A model generated the notes under the pieces. The model ran no database searches. It had not been told where the DNA came from and saw only the letters and a program-made list of their open reading frames with translations. Source: Myxococcales bacterium (GTDB lineage: Bacteria > Myxococcota_A > Polyangia > Fen-1088). From it: a DNA stretch of 62,560 nt. The stretch spans positions 1 through 62,560 of the forward strand of contig JANXXE010000048.1 of the NCBI GenBank assembly GCA_025350815.1, read 5' to 3'. The position numbers and the translations under genes were made by a program. The stretch's first letter is position 1; each line of letters begins with the position of its first letter. This document shows positions 29,105-38,160 of this stretch, in pieces.

Positions 29105-29551
29105 TCAGCGGTCGCTCGCAGGGGCGATGCCGAGGCTGGCTAGCCACGCGCGGGCGGGGCCTGTGAGGCTGCGGTCCCGGTGGTGCAGCCACTGTTCGAA
29201 CAGGCCGCGCGTGCGTCTTAACAGCTGTGCAAAGGCTGCGAAGGCCTGGTCGGGCGACGCAAGGGCGTCCGCCAGTTGCAGCCGCAGTTGCGGATCGTTC
29301 ACGTCGTCGACGAAGGTGGAACGGGCGCGTCGCCGCTCGGCGGTGCCGAGACTCGGAATACGCAGCCAGCGCTCCGGCGCCTGCAGGACGTCGGCGAACA
29401 GGCTTTCGTCCTCCAGTTCGAAGGGCAAGTATTCGATCTCGCCGGACCACAGGTCGAAGAACGCGCGCGTCTGCACGTCCTGGTCCCCGCCCTCATTATC
29501 AAAGGCGCTCACCAGCTCGGACAGATCCACGGGTAGGGGCTTGAGGCTCAC
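29105..29551 (-). CDS. UPF0158-like small protein
   Basis: 148 residues. The first half reads as a helix followed by FFDLWSGEIEYLPFE, similar to the DLxTGEV block of UPF0158 proteins; the second half is helical with many Arg residues. No signal or membrane segment. GTG start at 29551; a TAGGCT hexamer is 8 bases upstream of it. Function unknown. Confidence 0.6.
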   Translation of the reverse strand: MSLKPLPVDLSELVSAFDNEGGDQDVQTRAFFDLWSGEIEYLPFELEDESLFADVLQAPERWLRIPSLGTAERRRARSTFVDDVNDPQLRLQLADALASPDQAFAAFAQLLRRTRGLFEQWLHHRDRSLTGPARAWLASLGIAPASDR

Positions 29552-29756
29552 GGGTCGGCAGCCTAGCGCGGTTGGCGCAGGCCTCTCGCACTTCTCACGG
29601 CTATGTGCGTCAGCACACGGTGGGTCCGGTCCCGAAAGATTTCTTGGCGTTCAACCGTTACCCAGCGGAGGCGCCGGCATAAGCAAGGTGTCAGGGCGCA
29701 TCCTGAGCCGAAACAGAGTCCCGCGGGGCGATTGCAACTCTAGCCACGAGGTCACC

Positions 29757-31538
29757 ATGTTTGAAGGACGGTCCCAGTTTCGAGGGCATCTCCTCTTTCG
29801 CACCACGCTACGAGCCTCTTTGGTGCTTGCTTGCGTGTCCTGTACGGGCAGCATCGAGCAGGGTGACCCTGGCAACGGCGGCACCGCTGTCGACCCTGTC
29901 GGGTCTCGGAACGGCGCGCCGGGCACGAGCGGTCCGGGGGTGACCAACGTGCCGGGTGCGCCGGCTGCGCCGCCCGAACGCGGGGCAAGTACGATGTGCA
30001 AGGCGGTCGATCCCGGGCCGCAGGTGATTCGTCGGCTGACCCGACGTGAATACACCAATACAGTACGGGACCTGTTGGGCGCGGCCGGCGATCCCGGCAG
30101 CGTCTTCCCCCCGGAGAACGTCGTTCATAGCTTCGACAACGAAGCGGTGTCTTTGACGGCGTCGCCCGAACTCATCGAGGGCTATACGGACGCGGCGATT
30201 CGTCTTGCGACCGACGCTGTCGACAACAAGCTGGCGACCATTACCGGCTGCGATCCCGTGACGGCCGGCGAGGACGTCTGCGCCGGTAAGTTCATTGATT
30301 CCTTCGGCAAGCGCGCGTATCGACGCCCGCTGACGGCCGAAGACCGCACCATCTTGATGGACATGTACAGCCAGGGGAAGGCGTCCTCGGGCTTCAAGGG
30401 CGGCATCCGGGTGGCCCTGGCGACGATGCTGGGCTCCGTGCATTTCCTTTATCGCGTCGAGTTCGGCGCCGCGCCCAAGGCCGGTCAGACCGTTACCACG
30501 CTGACGTCCTGGGAAATGGCGACGAGGCTTTCTTATTTGATCTGGCGAACGATGCCCGACACCGCCCTGATGGCAGCGGCGGAATCCAACAAGTTGGGGA
30601 CGTCCGACGAGATCGGCGCCCAGGTGACCCGGATGCTGGCCGATCCGCGCGCGCGGGACACGGTGGCCGACTTTCACGAGCAGTGGCTGCGACTGCGCGG
30701 CCTGGACGGCCTGACGAAGGACACCAAGGTCTATCCGGCCTTCAAGGCCGAGACGCCCGCCCTGATGAAGCAGGAGACCCTGAAGTTCGTCGACAGCGTG
30801 GTCTGGGACGGCGACGGCACTCTGACGCAGTTGTATACGGCGCCCTTCACATTCGTGAACACGGCCCTGGCGACGTACTACGGCCTGCCCGCGCCCACGG
30901 GCACGGGGTTCCAGAAGGTGCCGGGCGACACGCAGGGCCGCGCAGGGCTTCTGACCCAGGGCGGGCTGATGTCGGTGCTGGCACAGGAAAACCAGACGCA
31001 CCCAATTCGCCGCGGGGCCTTCGTGCGCAAGGATCTTCTCTGCCAGGTCCTGCAGCCGCCCCCCAACGGGGTCAAGATCGAGTTCCCGCCTGTCGATAAG
31101 GCCTTGACCGGGCGCGAACGTTTCGTACAGCACCGGGCGGATCCGAATTGCGCCGCCTGCCACACGCTGACGGATCCGATCGGCTTCGGGCTCGAGAACT
31201 TCGATGGCATCGGACAATATCGCCAGACCGAGAACGGCAAGATGATCGACGTCACAGGCGAGGTCGTGGGTCTCAAGGGCGGCGGCAAGTTCAATGGCGC
31301 CGCGGAACTTGGGGCCTTGCTGGCCAAGTCCGAAGAGGCGGGCGACTGCGTTGCGCTGGCGTGGTTCCGCTACGGCTACGGGCGGGATGCGGATGGCACC
31401 GCGGACGCGTGCTCGTTGGATGTGCTGAAGCGATCCTTCGCTGGCTCGAATTTCAAGGTCAAGGACTTGATTGTCGCCCTGGCCAAGACCGATGCATTCC
31501 AGTTCCGCCGGGTTGTCACTGCAGGAGGTGCCCAATGA
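29757..31538 (+). CDS. Lipoprotein with DUF1587-DUF1595-DUF1592-DUF1588-DUF1585 cytochrome module
   Basis: 593 residues from the ATG at 29757 (GAGG just upstream). Lipobox-type N-terminus (LVLACVSC), Gly/Pro/Asn-rich linker to about residue 75, then the canonical order: DUF1587 (RLTRREYTNTVRDLLG), DUF1595 (FGKRAYRRPLT), DUF1592, DUF1588 (HPIRRGAFVRKDLLC) and DUF1585. A CAACH haem motif is at 465-469, between DUF1588 and DUF1585. Families of this kind are known from Planctomycetota, Verrucomicrobiota and Myxococcota and have no assigned reaction. Its stop overlaps the start of the DUF1552 gene (ATGA), giving a coupled pair. Confidence 0.9.
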   Translation: MFEGRSQFRGHLLFRTTLRASLVLACVSCTGSIEQGDPGNGGTAVDPVGSRNGAPGTSGPGVTNVPGAPAAPPERGASTMCKAVDPGPQVIRRLTRREYTNTVRDLLGAAGDPGSVFPPENVVHSFDNEAVSLTASPELIEGYTDAAIRLATDAVDNKLATITGCDPVTAGEDVCAGKFIDSFGKRAYRRPLTAEDRTILMDMYSQGKASSGFKGGIRVALATMLGSVHFLYRVEFGAAPKAGQTVTTLTSWEMATRLSYLIWRTMPDTALMAAAESNKLGTSDEIGAQVTRMLADPRARDTVADFHEQWLRLRGLDGLTKDTKVYPAFKAETPALMKQETLKFVDSVVWDGDGTLTQLYTAPFTFVNTALATYYGLPAPTGTGFQKVPGDTQGRAGLLTQGGLMSVLAQENQTHPIRRGAFVRKDLLCQVLQPPPNGVKIEFPPVDKALTGRERFVQHRADPNCAACHTLTDPIGFGLENFDGIGQYRQTENGKMIDVTGEVVGLKGGGKFNGAAELGALLAKSEEAGDCVALAWFRYGYGRDADGTADACSLDVLKRSFAGSNFKVKDLIVALAKTDAFQFRRVVTAGGAQ

Positions 31539-32905
31539 ACCGCATGAATCGCCGCGCCGTGCTCAGGGGTCTTGCTGGCACGACTATCGCCCTGCCATGG
31601 CTGGAGGCGATGAACATGCAGAAGGCGAATGCGGCGCCTGGCGTGTCGGACACGGGCTTCCCGAAGCGGTTCATCGTGTGGGTGACCTGCAACGGCTTTC
31701 ACCCTCCGATCTGGAATCCCACCGGGGGTGAGACCGACTTCGTCCTGCGCCCTGTGCACAAGGCGCTGGAGCCATTCAAGAAGGATCTGGTGATGGTGGC
31801 GGGTCTGAACGACGCCGCCTTCGGCATGGGCGGCGGCGATCTGCATTCGCGGGGCATGTGCACCTTCCTGAGCGGGATCGAGTCCGTCGTCAACACCGCG
31901 GTCGGATCTTTTGGTGGCGAATCAAAGGCATCTGGCGGCATCACGCTCGACCAGCAGATCGTCAAGAGTCTGGCGCCAAAAACGAAGTTTCCTTCGCTGG
32001 AGATGAACTTTCTCCAGGGCGGCGGCGCCTACGGCACGACCAGTTACCTGGACGCCTCGAAGCCACTGCCGGGTTCAAAAGATCCGAGCGCAGTCTTCAA
32101 TCGCCTGTTTGCCGGCGGCACCGGCGGCGGGGCGGTGGGGGATCCGGCGGCGGCCGCCCGGATTCAGGTCGAGAAACGATCGATTCTCGACGGTGTTGGC
32201 AGAACCTACCAGGGGTTGTTGCCCAGGTTGGGTCTGGCGGACAAGGACAAGGTCGAGTCGCACTTGAGCCAGATTCGTGATCTAGAAATGCGACTGCAGA
32301 CGGCAGCAGCCCCCGCTGCGGCTAGCCCCGCAGGGGGCGGCGTGTCCGGTTGTCCCAAGACGGCCACCGCCCCGACGGGGTCGGATCGGCCCGCCCAGGC
32401 CGCGGCCTTCGTGGATTTGCTGGCAACAGCCATTGCCTGCGATCTGACGCGTGTGTCGTCCATGCAGTGGGATTTCACCACCGGAAATTCAGTTTATTCG
32501 TGGGTGGGCGTTTCGCGCGGGCACCACGACATGAGCCACGACGGCGACGAGCGCACCGACACGATTGCCGAGTTGACCAAGATTCACGTCTTTTACAACG
32601 ACCAGCTGGCGCGTCTGGTGACCCGTCTGAAGGCGATCCCGGAAGGCCCCGGAACGGCATTCGACAACACCATCATCCTGCACGCCACCGATCTGGGGCG
32701 CGGAAACAACGGCCATACCGGCACGAACAAGTTCCACATGTTGATGGGACACGGCGGCGGCGCCCTGAAGAACACCGGTCGCCTGCTGCGCTACAGTGGG
32801 GACGCCAACAACAAGTTGTTCGTGTCGATTCTCAACATGTTCGACATCCCGATGACGAGCTTCGGGAAGCCCGGACTTTCGTCCGGACCGCTGGCGGGGC
32901 TGTAA
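31535..32905 (+). CDS. DUF1552 Tat-exported protein
   Basis: 456 residues. ATG at 31535 after GGAGG and overlapping the preceding stop. A Tat-type signal (RRAVL at 6-10 then a hydrophobic run) precedes the DUF1552 domain. The body contains GDLHSRGMCTFLSG near residue 100, SHDGDERTD near residue 335 and LHATDLGRGNNG later, with many His/Asp residues as in alkaline-phosphatase-like exported proteins. DUF1552 partners the DUF1592-type cytochrome in the same way DUF1501 partners DUF1549. Reaction unknown. Confidence 0.9.
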   Translation: MNRMNRRAVLRGLAGTTIALPWLEAMNMQKANAAPGVSDTGFPKRFIVWVTCNGFHPPIWNPTGGETDFVLRPVHKALEPFKKDLVMVAGLNDAAFGMGGGDLHSRGMCTFLSGIESVVNTAVGSFGGESKASGGITLDQQIVKSLAPKTKFPSLEMNFLQGGGAYGTTSYLDASKPLPGSKDPSAVFNRLFAGGTGGGAVGDPAAAARIQVEKRSILDGVGRTYQGLLPRLGLADKDKVESHLSQIRDLEMRLQTAAAPAAASPAGGGVSGCPKTATAPTGSDRPAQAAAFVDLLATAIACDLTRVSSMQWDFTTGNSVYSWVGVSRGHHDMSHDGDERTDTIAELTKIHVFYNDQLARLVTRLKAIPEGPGTAFDNTIILHATDLGRGNNGHTGTNKFHMLMGHGGGALKNTGRLLRYSGDANNKLFVSILNMFDIPMTSFGKPGLSSGPLAGL

Positions 32906-33027
32906 CCACTGGCAGAGTAGTTGCAGGATACGCCGCGCCCGCTTCCGCCTGCCTCGTTCCGATCGACTTTCGCTTAGCCCGGATGGCACGGGTTGCAGTC
33001 TTTGGCGATCGGGCTAATTTCCCTGCC

Positions 33028-33735
33028 ATGGCGTCCAAGCCCCACACCATATTGCCCCACGGCGATCTCGAAGAACTGGCGCCCGGTCTTTGGACAGTGC
33101 AGGGCAACCTGCCGATCCCGTTGCTGCGGAAGATGACGGTCTATCGACTGCGCGACGGATCGTTGTTGTTGCACAGTGTGATCGCCCTTGGTGACGAAGG
33201 CATGGCCAGGCTGGCGGCGCTGGGCCGCCCGTCGGCGATGATCGTGCCGAACACCGGTCACCGAATGGACGCGCCCTTTTACAAGGCCCGCTTTCCCGAA
33301 CTGCGCGTGCTTTGCCCGGCGGCGGCCCGCGCGAAGGTCGAGGAGGTCATCAAGGTCGACGCCACCTGCGAGGAGACCTTGCCGGCCCTGGGTGTCCAGG
33401 TGCACGGGATTGACGGCTGCAAGAGCGGCGAACTGGTCTACGAGGTCCAGATCGACGGTGGCAGTGCCTTGCTTTTCTGCGACATCGTCGGCAACAACCT
33501 GTACGCACCCGGGTTCCTGGGCCGGCTGATGAGTCGGATCACAGGCGGGGTCAAGGGGCGCCTGGGCGTCGCGCGCATCGTGCGGATGTTCCTGCTGAAG
33601 AACAAGGCAGCCACGCGTGCGTCGCTTGAGAGGCTGGCCGCGTTGCCGGATGTCCGCCTGCTGCTGCCCACCCACGGCCACCCGGTGCGGCAGGACTGCG
33701 CCGGGGCCCTGCGCGAGGCCGCCGCCGGGTTGTGA
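33028..33735 (+). CDS. DUF4336 / metallo-beta-lactamase-fold protein
   Basis: 235 residues from the ATG at 33028; an upstream in-frame ATG at 32983 is possible. The pattern LWTVQGNLPIPLLRKMTVYR and SLLLHSVIALGDEGMARL is typical of DUF4336, a metallo-beta-lactamase-fold family. The metal-binding HxHxDH motif is not present in its usual form: PNTGHRMDAP takes its place. Metal binding may be reduced or rearranged. A possible regulatory inverted repeat (TTAGCCCG at 32974-32981, CGGGCTAA at 33010-33017) spans the region just before the start. Confidence 0.7.
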   Translation: MASKPHTILPHGDLEELAPGLWTVQGNLPIPLLRKMTVYRLRDGSLLLHSVIALGDEGMARLAALGRPSAMIVPNTGHRMDAPFYKARFPELRVLCPAAARAKVEEVIKVDATCEETLPALGVQVHGIDGCKSGELVYEVQIDGGSALLFCDIVGNNLYAPGFLGRLMSRITGGVKGRLGVARIVRMFLLKNKAATRASLERLAALPDVRLLLPTHGHPVRQDCAGALREAAAGL

Positions 33736-33773
33736 CCCATCGCCCGGTCTGTGGACGCAGGCCTCGCATTCTA

Positions 33774-33802
33774 TTGACAGCACCGACGGCGGTCGCTAGG
33801 TG
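33774..33802 (+). promoter_or_regulatory. Candidate promoter with leaderless geometry
   Basis: TTGACA (33774-33779) exactly 17 bases before TAGGTG (33797-33802), and the ATG begins 7 bases later. AGGTG could also be read as a weak Shine-Dalgarno, so the interpretation is open. Confidence 0.55.
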
Positions 33803-33809
33803 TAACGGC

Positions 33810-35189
33810 ATGATGACCCGTTCAATCGTTGCTTCATTCATGGGCGCCGCCATTGTGGCGTCGCTGGCTTGTTCGTCGGTCAAGTCGACGCCATCGGGTG
33901 GAGCGGCCCCGGCGGTTGCTGGTCCTCGAAAGAAGGTTATCGAGTACGGCCACGACGTGCCGGAACCGCGGTTTGCGCGTGACCATGTCCGCGAAATGGA
34001 GAAGCGCCCCTTCGAGGGCGTCGTTCTGCGCATCCCGAAGTACCAGCAGATGTTCGACGTCAAGCCGTGGCCCGAGGCCGACCTGCGGCCCGAGGCCGAG
34101 GCCCTTGCGGCGACGAAGTGGGAAAAGTTCACCGACAACTTCTTGTTTCTCAATGGCACCCATATCGGCGTCAAGGAAACCCAGGCGGATTGGTTCAACG
34201 ACGCCCACTGGGAAACGATTGCCGCCAACATGCGGCTGCTCTCGCGTGTTGTGCGCGATGGCCGTCTCAAAGGCATTTGCTTCGACGCCGAGCCCTACAA
34301 AGAAGTGGGCGAGAATATCTGGCTGTACCCCGGGCGCTACCAGGGCGAGGCGCTGGCCAAGCTTCCGGCCCAGGCGCGCGCGCGCGGCCGCCAGATCATG
34401 CAGGCCCTTCAAAGCGAGACGCCCGTGTTGCGCCTGTTGAATTTTCACATTCTGGCGCGGCTGCTGTATCAGATGGGCGGCAACGATCAGGCCTGGATGG
34501 AATGGAAGACGCCCGAGCCGATTCCGGGGCAGCCCTACTTTCACCACCAGGGGCACAAATACGCCCTTCTGGGAGAATTCTTCGTCGGCATGCTGGAGGT
34601 CGCGGGCCCGGGGGTGACCTTCATCGACGGCAACGAGCACGCGTACTACTACAGCGGCCTTGCGGATTTCGAACGAGCCCGAAAATTGATCCGACAAGGG
34701 GCCCTATCGCTGGTGCCGGCTGAACTGCACCAGAAGTACGCGCGGCAGGTGCAGGTGGGCGCGCCGACGTATCCGAACTGGATCTTGGGTCTGTGGCCGA
34801 AGGAGAAGCTGGGCCCGACGGCCCCGCACTTCATGTCGGCGTGGGAGCAGTTCCGCTACTTGGAAAGCGACATGTACAACGCCCTCGTCACCACCGACGA
34901 ATATGTCTGGTTCTACAACGAGGATCAGGACTGGTGGCGCAAGCCGGGGGATCCCATCGCCCCGGGCATGACGGGCGAGCCGCCGATGCCGCTTGGCCAC
35001 CATCGTCCCTACAAGATCGAACCGCTGCCCGATGGGCTGGAGGACGCGCTGGTATCCGCGCGCAACAAGTACTTTAACGGGTTGCCGCTGGGCTACGATC
35101 TGGCGCCGATGATCCGGGCCGCCCGCGAGAAGCAAGCCGCCGAGATGAAAGCCACGACCAAGGTTCGCGACGCCAAGACCGCGGACTGA
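33810..35189 (+). CDS. Lipoprotein of unknown function, distant relative of the Tat-exported pair
   Basis: 459 residues. Signal with lipobox ASLAC. The core block KGICFDAEPYKE and the helix ARGRQIMQALQSETPVLRLL match, in position and character, GLFLDNTDNKY and RGKQIMEAC in the two proteins at 3535 and 61300. All three therefore appear to be one fold with an acidic strand-end motif, probably a TIM barrel. This version is a lipoprotein with DAE instead of DNT. An aromatic-rich region (DEYVWFYNEDQDWWRK) sits near residue 385. The gene ends inside a 15-bp tandem repeat. Substrate unknown; a glycosidase-like role is only a guess. Confidence 0.75.
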   Translation: MMTRSIVASFMGAAIVASLACSSVKSTPSGGAAPAVAGPRKKVIEYGHDVPEPRFARDHVREMEKRPFEGVVLRIPKYQQMFDVKPWPEADLRPEAEALAATKWEKFTDNFLFLNGTHIGVKETQADWFNDAHWETIAANMRLLSRVVRDGRLKGICFDAEPYKEVGENIWLYPGRYQGEALAKLPAQARARGRQIMQALQSETPVLRLLNFHILARLLYQMGGNDQAWMEWKTPEPIPGQPYFHHQGHKYALLGEFFVGMLEVAGPGVTFIDGNEHAYYYSGLADFERARKLIRQGALSLVPAELHQKYARQVQVGAPTYPNWILGLWPKEKLGPTAPHFMSAWEQFRYLESDMYNALVTTDEYVWFYNEDQDWWRKPGDPIAPGMTGEPPMPLGHHRPYKIEPLPDGLEDALVSARNKYFNGLPLGYDLAPMIRAAREKQAAEMKATTKVRDAKTAD

Positions 35190-35225
35190 AAGACTGCGGA
35201 CCGAAAGACCGCGGACTGACGGACC
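35181..35225. repeat. 15-bp tandem repeat running over a stop codon
   Basis: Three near-identical 15-mers (35181-35195, 35196-35210, 35211-35225) of the form GCGGACYGAAAGACY, in phase with the gene. The stop TGA (35187-35189) is inside unit 1. Without it the frame would read further copies of KTAD. Confidence 0.8.
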
Positions 35226-35339
35226 CGGCGTCGGCGCGGTTCACCGGACCGTGGACAGCGCCGCCCAAGCCGCGCGTATTTGTTGTCCGTTCCAGCCGCA
35301 CCGAAGTGACCGACGTAGGCGCACGCCGAAGGAGGACTC

Positions 35340-37067
35340 TTGGCCCATCTCAGCCGTCGCCCGCTGCTGCTTCTTGCACTTGCGCTGTCGGTCGTTTCGC
35401 TTGCCTGCGGTGGTCCAGGGTCCGTTGCTGACGCGGGGCTTGCGATGTCTTTGGGCCCCGATGCCCTGCCTGGCGCCGCGGCGGACGGCCCGCCCGGTGC
35501 TTGTGTGCGAGGCCCCGTTTCGACGAATACGACCTGGCCTGCGCGGGGCAGCCTCGTCTCGGTGTGCGGCACCGTCACCGTCGAAAGCGGCGCAACCCTG
35601 ACCATCGCACCAGGCGCCACCGTCGAGCTTGATCCCGAGGTCAGCATCAACGTGGCCAACGGTGGCCGGCTACTGGCGGAGGGTACGGAGGCAAAGACGA
35701 TCTCCTTCACGCGCCCGGCGAAGTCGACCGCCAGTTGGGGCAACATCACCATCAACGGCGGCGCCGGATCGCCCGAGACGCGGATCTCCCACGCCCATTT
35801 CGACTTCAACGCGTCTGCGTTGGGGGCGACCGCGGTGCCGTGCCTGCAAGTTACTGGTGGAACGGTCCACTTCGACCACTTGACGTTCGGAAATACGGGC
35901 TCGCCCTACATCCATCTGGATGGCGCGTCCTTCGTCGTCAGCGACTGCACCTTCCCGACGCCGACGGCCGTCTTCGAACCCGTGCACGGCACGCAAGGGG
36001 TCAAAAGCGGCGGCCACGGGATTGTCAGTCGCTGCTTTTTTGGCGCACCAACGGGCTACAACGATGCGGTGGATTTTACCGGTGGCAACCGTCCCGGCGA
36101 TCCAATCGTGCATTTCATCAACAATGTCTTTGTCGGCAGCGAGGATGACATCCTGGACCTCGATGGCACCGACGCCTGGGTCGAGGGCAACATCTTCATG
36201 CACGCGCACAAGGGCCGCGCGACGCCCGATTCGGCCAGCGCGGTCAGCGGTGGCGGTGACAGCGGCAACACCTCCGAGATCACCATCATCGGCAACGTGA
36301 TCTACGACTGTGATCAGGCCGCCGCGGCCAAGGAGGGCAATTTCTTCACACTGATCAACAACACCATCGTCCGCCAGAATCACGCAGCCGGCGACGACAC
36401 CGACGGGGCCGTGGTGTTGCTGGCCGAGGGCAAGACGTCCGAGGCCGCGGGAATGTACCTGGAAGGAAACATCCTTTTCGACATCGAGAAGCTGACCCGC
36501 AACGCGAAGGCCGCCGTCGTCACCTTCACGAACAACCTGATGCCTTTGCGCTGGGACGGCCCTGGCACGGCGAATACCACTGGTGATCCGATATTCAAGC
36601 ATGTGCCACAGCCGACAGAAACTGTCTTCATGAACTGGGCGCAGGCGCAGGTGATGCGCACCTGGCTTGGCCTTGACGCCGCTTCGCCTGGTAGGGGCAC
36701 GGGCCCCAATGGCATCGACAAGGGTGGCGGTATCCCTCCTGGCGTGTCGATCTCCGGCGAGCCGGATGGCGTCACCAAGCAGACGACGGCCACGCTGGTC
36801 GTGGGCCCCAACCGCATGGGCAATTCCATCCCCTTGCCAGGCTGGCCGAACGGTTCCGGTTATACCCACTACAAGTGGCGGCTCGACGGCGGCGTGTGGA
36901 GCCCGGAGACGCCGATTGGCTCACCCGTCGCCCTCAAGGGCCTCGTGGCAGGCCCCCACCAGGTCGAGGTCACGGGCAAGCGCGACTCGGGGCTGTACCA
37001 GGACGATCCCCTGTTCGGCGCCGACGCGGTCCTGTCGCGATCTCGAACCTGGACCGTGACGCCGTAG
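35340..37067 (+). CDS. Lipoprotein with right-handed beta-helix
   Basis: 575 residues, TTG start after GGAGGAC. Lipobox SLAC at about residue 22. The body from about 75 to 400 shows the short repeating rungs of a parallel beta-helix (TVTVESGATLTIAPGATVEL, then ILDLDGTDAWVEGNIFMHAH and ITIIGNVIYDCD), as in pectate-lyase-like and adhesin-like folds. An Ig-like or fibronectin-like end domain follows (about 490-575). Probably an outer-membrane-anchored polysaccharide-binding or degrading protein; no catalytic residues identified. Confidence 0.78.
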   Translation: MAHLSRRPLLLLALALSVVSLACGGPGSVADAGLAMSLGPDALPGAAADGPPGACVRGPVSTNTTWPARGSLVSVCGTVTVESGATLTIAPGATVELDPEVSINVANGGRLLAEGTEAKTISFTRPAKSTASWGNITINGGAGSPETRISHAHFDFNASALGATAVPCLQVTGGTVHFDHLTFGNTGSPYIHLDGASFVVSDCTFPTPTAVFEPVHGTQGVKSGGHGIVSRCFFGAPTGYNDAVDFTGGNRPGDPIVHFINNVFVGSEDDILDLDGTDAWVEGNIFMHAHKGRATPDSASAVSGGGDSGNTSEITIIGNVIYDCDQAAAAKEGNFFTLINNTIVRQNHAAGDDTDGAVVLLAEGKTSEAAGMYLEGNILFDIEKLTRNAKAAVVTFTNNLMPLRWDGPGTANTTGDPIFKHVPQPTETVFMNWAQAQVMRTWLGLDAASPGRGTGPNGIDKGGGIPPGVSISGEPDGVTKQTTATLVVGPNRMGNSIPLPGWPNGSGYTHYKWRLDGGVWSPETPIGSPVALKGLVAGPHQVEVTGKRDSGLYQDDPLFGADAVLSRSRTWTVTP

Positions 37068-37094
37068 GGCCCCCCGGGGATTGCGGCGAAGCGA

Positions 37095-38015
37095 CTACTC
37101 TTGCAAGAAGCGCGTGGTCGTTATGAGTATGCCGCGGTCGTTGAAGATCTTGGCGGCATTGGTCAGCGCCTCGGCGGTGATTGAAGGGTCATAGCCGAAA
37201 CGCCCGGAATCGTTGTTGAGCGTCGAGTTGCTGATGACGCCTGCAATCAGCGCCAGGGGCACACCGCCCCCGGCCGCGCAGGCGCTCATCGTCGGATGGC
37301 CGAGCGGCTGGGTGAGCTCGACGTTGGCGGACACCTCGGGGCCAACCGTCAGCACGATGTTGTTGAGCTTGTTTTGAGAAATGACGTAGTTGATGGTGAG
37401 CGGTCGGGGAAAATAGTACGCGCCCGTGCCGTCGGGGCCGGGGTGGGGCTGCGCCGAGCCCGCCCAGGAATCCCAGGTGGCAAGGGCATCCAGGAAGCCC
37501 TTTCCTGCGGCGACGTTCGTGATGGTCAGGGTGAAGGGATTCTGGCGAACGGTGCCACCCGACGCCTCGTCATATTCCTGCGGTTTCACCCATTGCGGGG
37601 CGTGGGGCTTGCCCAGGTAACCCGCCGGCGTGAGGGGAACGTCCTCGAAGCCCATGGCGCTGCCGCCCGCGTCGCAGCACACCCGGGGGTCGGCCACCCA
37701 GCCGTTGGCGGGCTTGACCAGCGTGTAACCGTGTTTGAGGGTCCAATCGATGGCGCAGACGTGGCGCAGAACCACGTCGCCGGGCTGCGAGATTGTCAAA
37801 TACCCTTTCTGCGAGGGCAGGCCCCCTGGGTCGACGCCGCAAGATTTTATGCGACCGGTTGCCAGCAACGGACAACGGGTGCCGGCGCTGGATCCGACGG
37901 CCCCTGTGCCCGCCTGCGCATCGGGCGCGCCCGGACTCGCCGACCCCTTGTCGGCCCCCGTGCAAGCGGCCAGGGTCATCGCCAAAGCGACAAAAAACTT
38001 GTGCCAGATGTTCAT
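37095..38015 (-). CDS. Lipoprotein of unknown function
   Basis: 306 residues. Signal with lipobox LAAC, then a Gly/Ser/Ala linker. Six to seven Cys residues in the mature part (CPLLATGRIKSC, HVCAIDW, CCDAG) suggest disulphides. No family recognised. Convergent with the beta-helix gene: only 27 bp lie between the stops. AAGG lies before the ATG at 38015. Confidence 0.7.
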   Translation of the reverse strand: MNIWHKFFVALAMTLAACTGADKGSASPGAPDAQAGTGAVGSSAGTRCPLLATGRIKSCGVDPGGLPSQKGYLTISQPGDVVLRHVCAIDWTLKHGYTLVKPANGWVADPRVCCDAGGSAMGFEDVPLTPAGYLGKPHAPQWVKPQEYDEASGGTVRQNPFTLTITNVAAGKGFLDALATWDSWAGSAQPHPGPDGTGAYYFPRPLTINYVISQNKLNNIVLTVGPEVSANVELTQPLGHPTMSACAAGGGVPLALIAGVISNSTLNNDSGRFGYDPSITAEALTNAAKIFNDRGILITTTRFLQE

Positions 38016-38148
38016 GTGGCTGCCTTGTGACGGCCACAGTAGCGCATGGCGGGCACAACGGACTGGCCGAATACGACATGTGTGCGCACGTGGGGCGGGT
38101 CGGCCGTGCGGCCCTTCGCAAAATTCCCGGTCGTCGCCGGCTTGGACT

Positions 38149-38154
38149 TAGACT
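38149..38154 (+). promoter_or_regulatory. Candidate -10 hexamer TAGACT before the wlbA-like gene
   Basis: TAGACT is 6 bases before the ATG at 38161; there is no Shine-Dalgarno. The same hexamer occurs before the M32 carboxypeptidase gene. No convincing -35. Confidence 0.35.
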
Positions 38155-38160
38155 GCCGTC

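Noticed and set aside
32974-33017. Inverted repeat TTAGCCCG/CGGGCTAA before the DUF4336 gene as a terminator
   Set aside because: The arms are separated by 28 nt and no U-run follows; could be an operator, but nothing more supports it.
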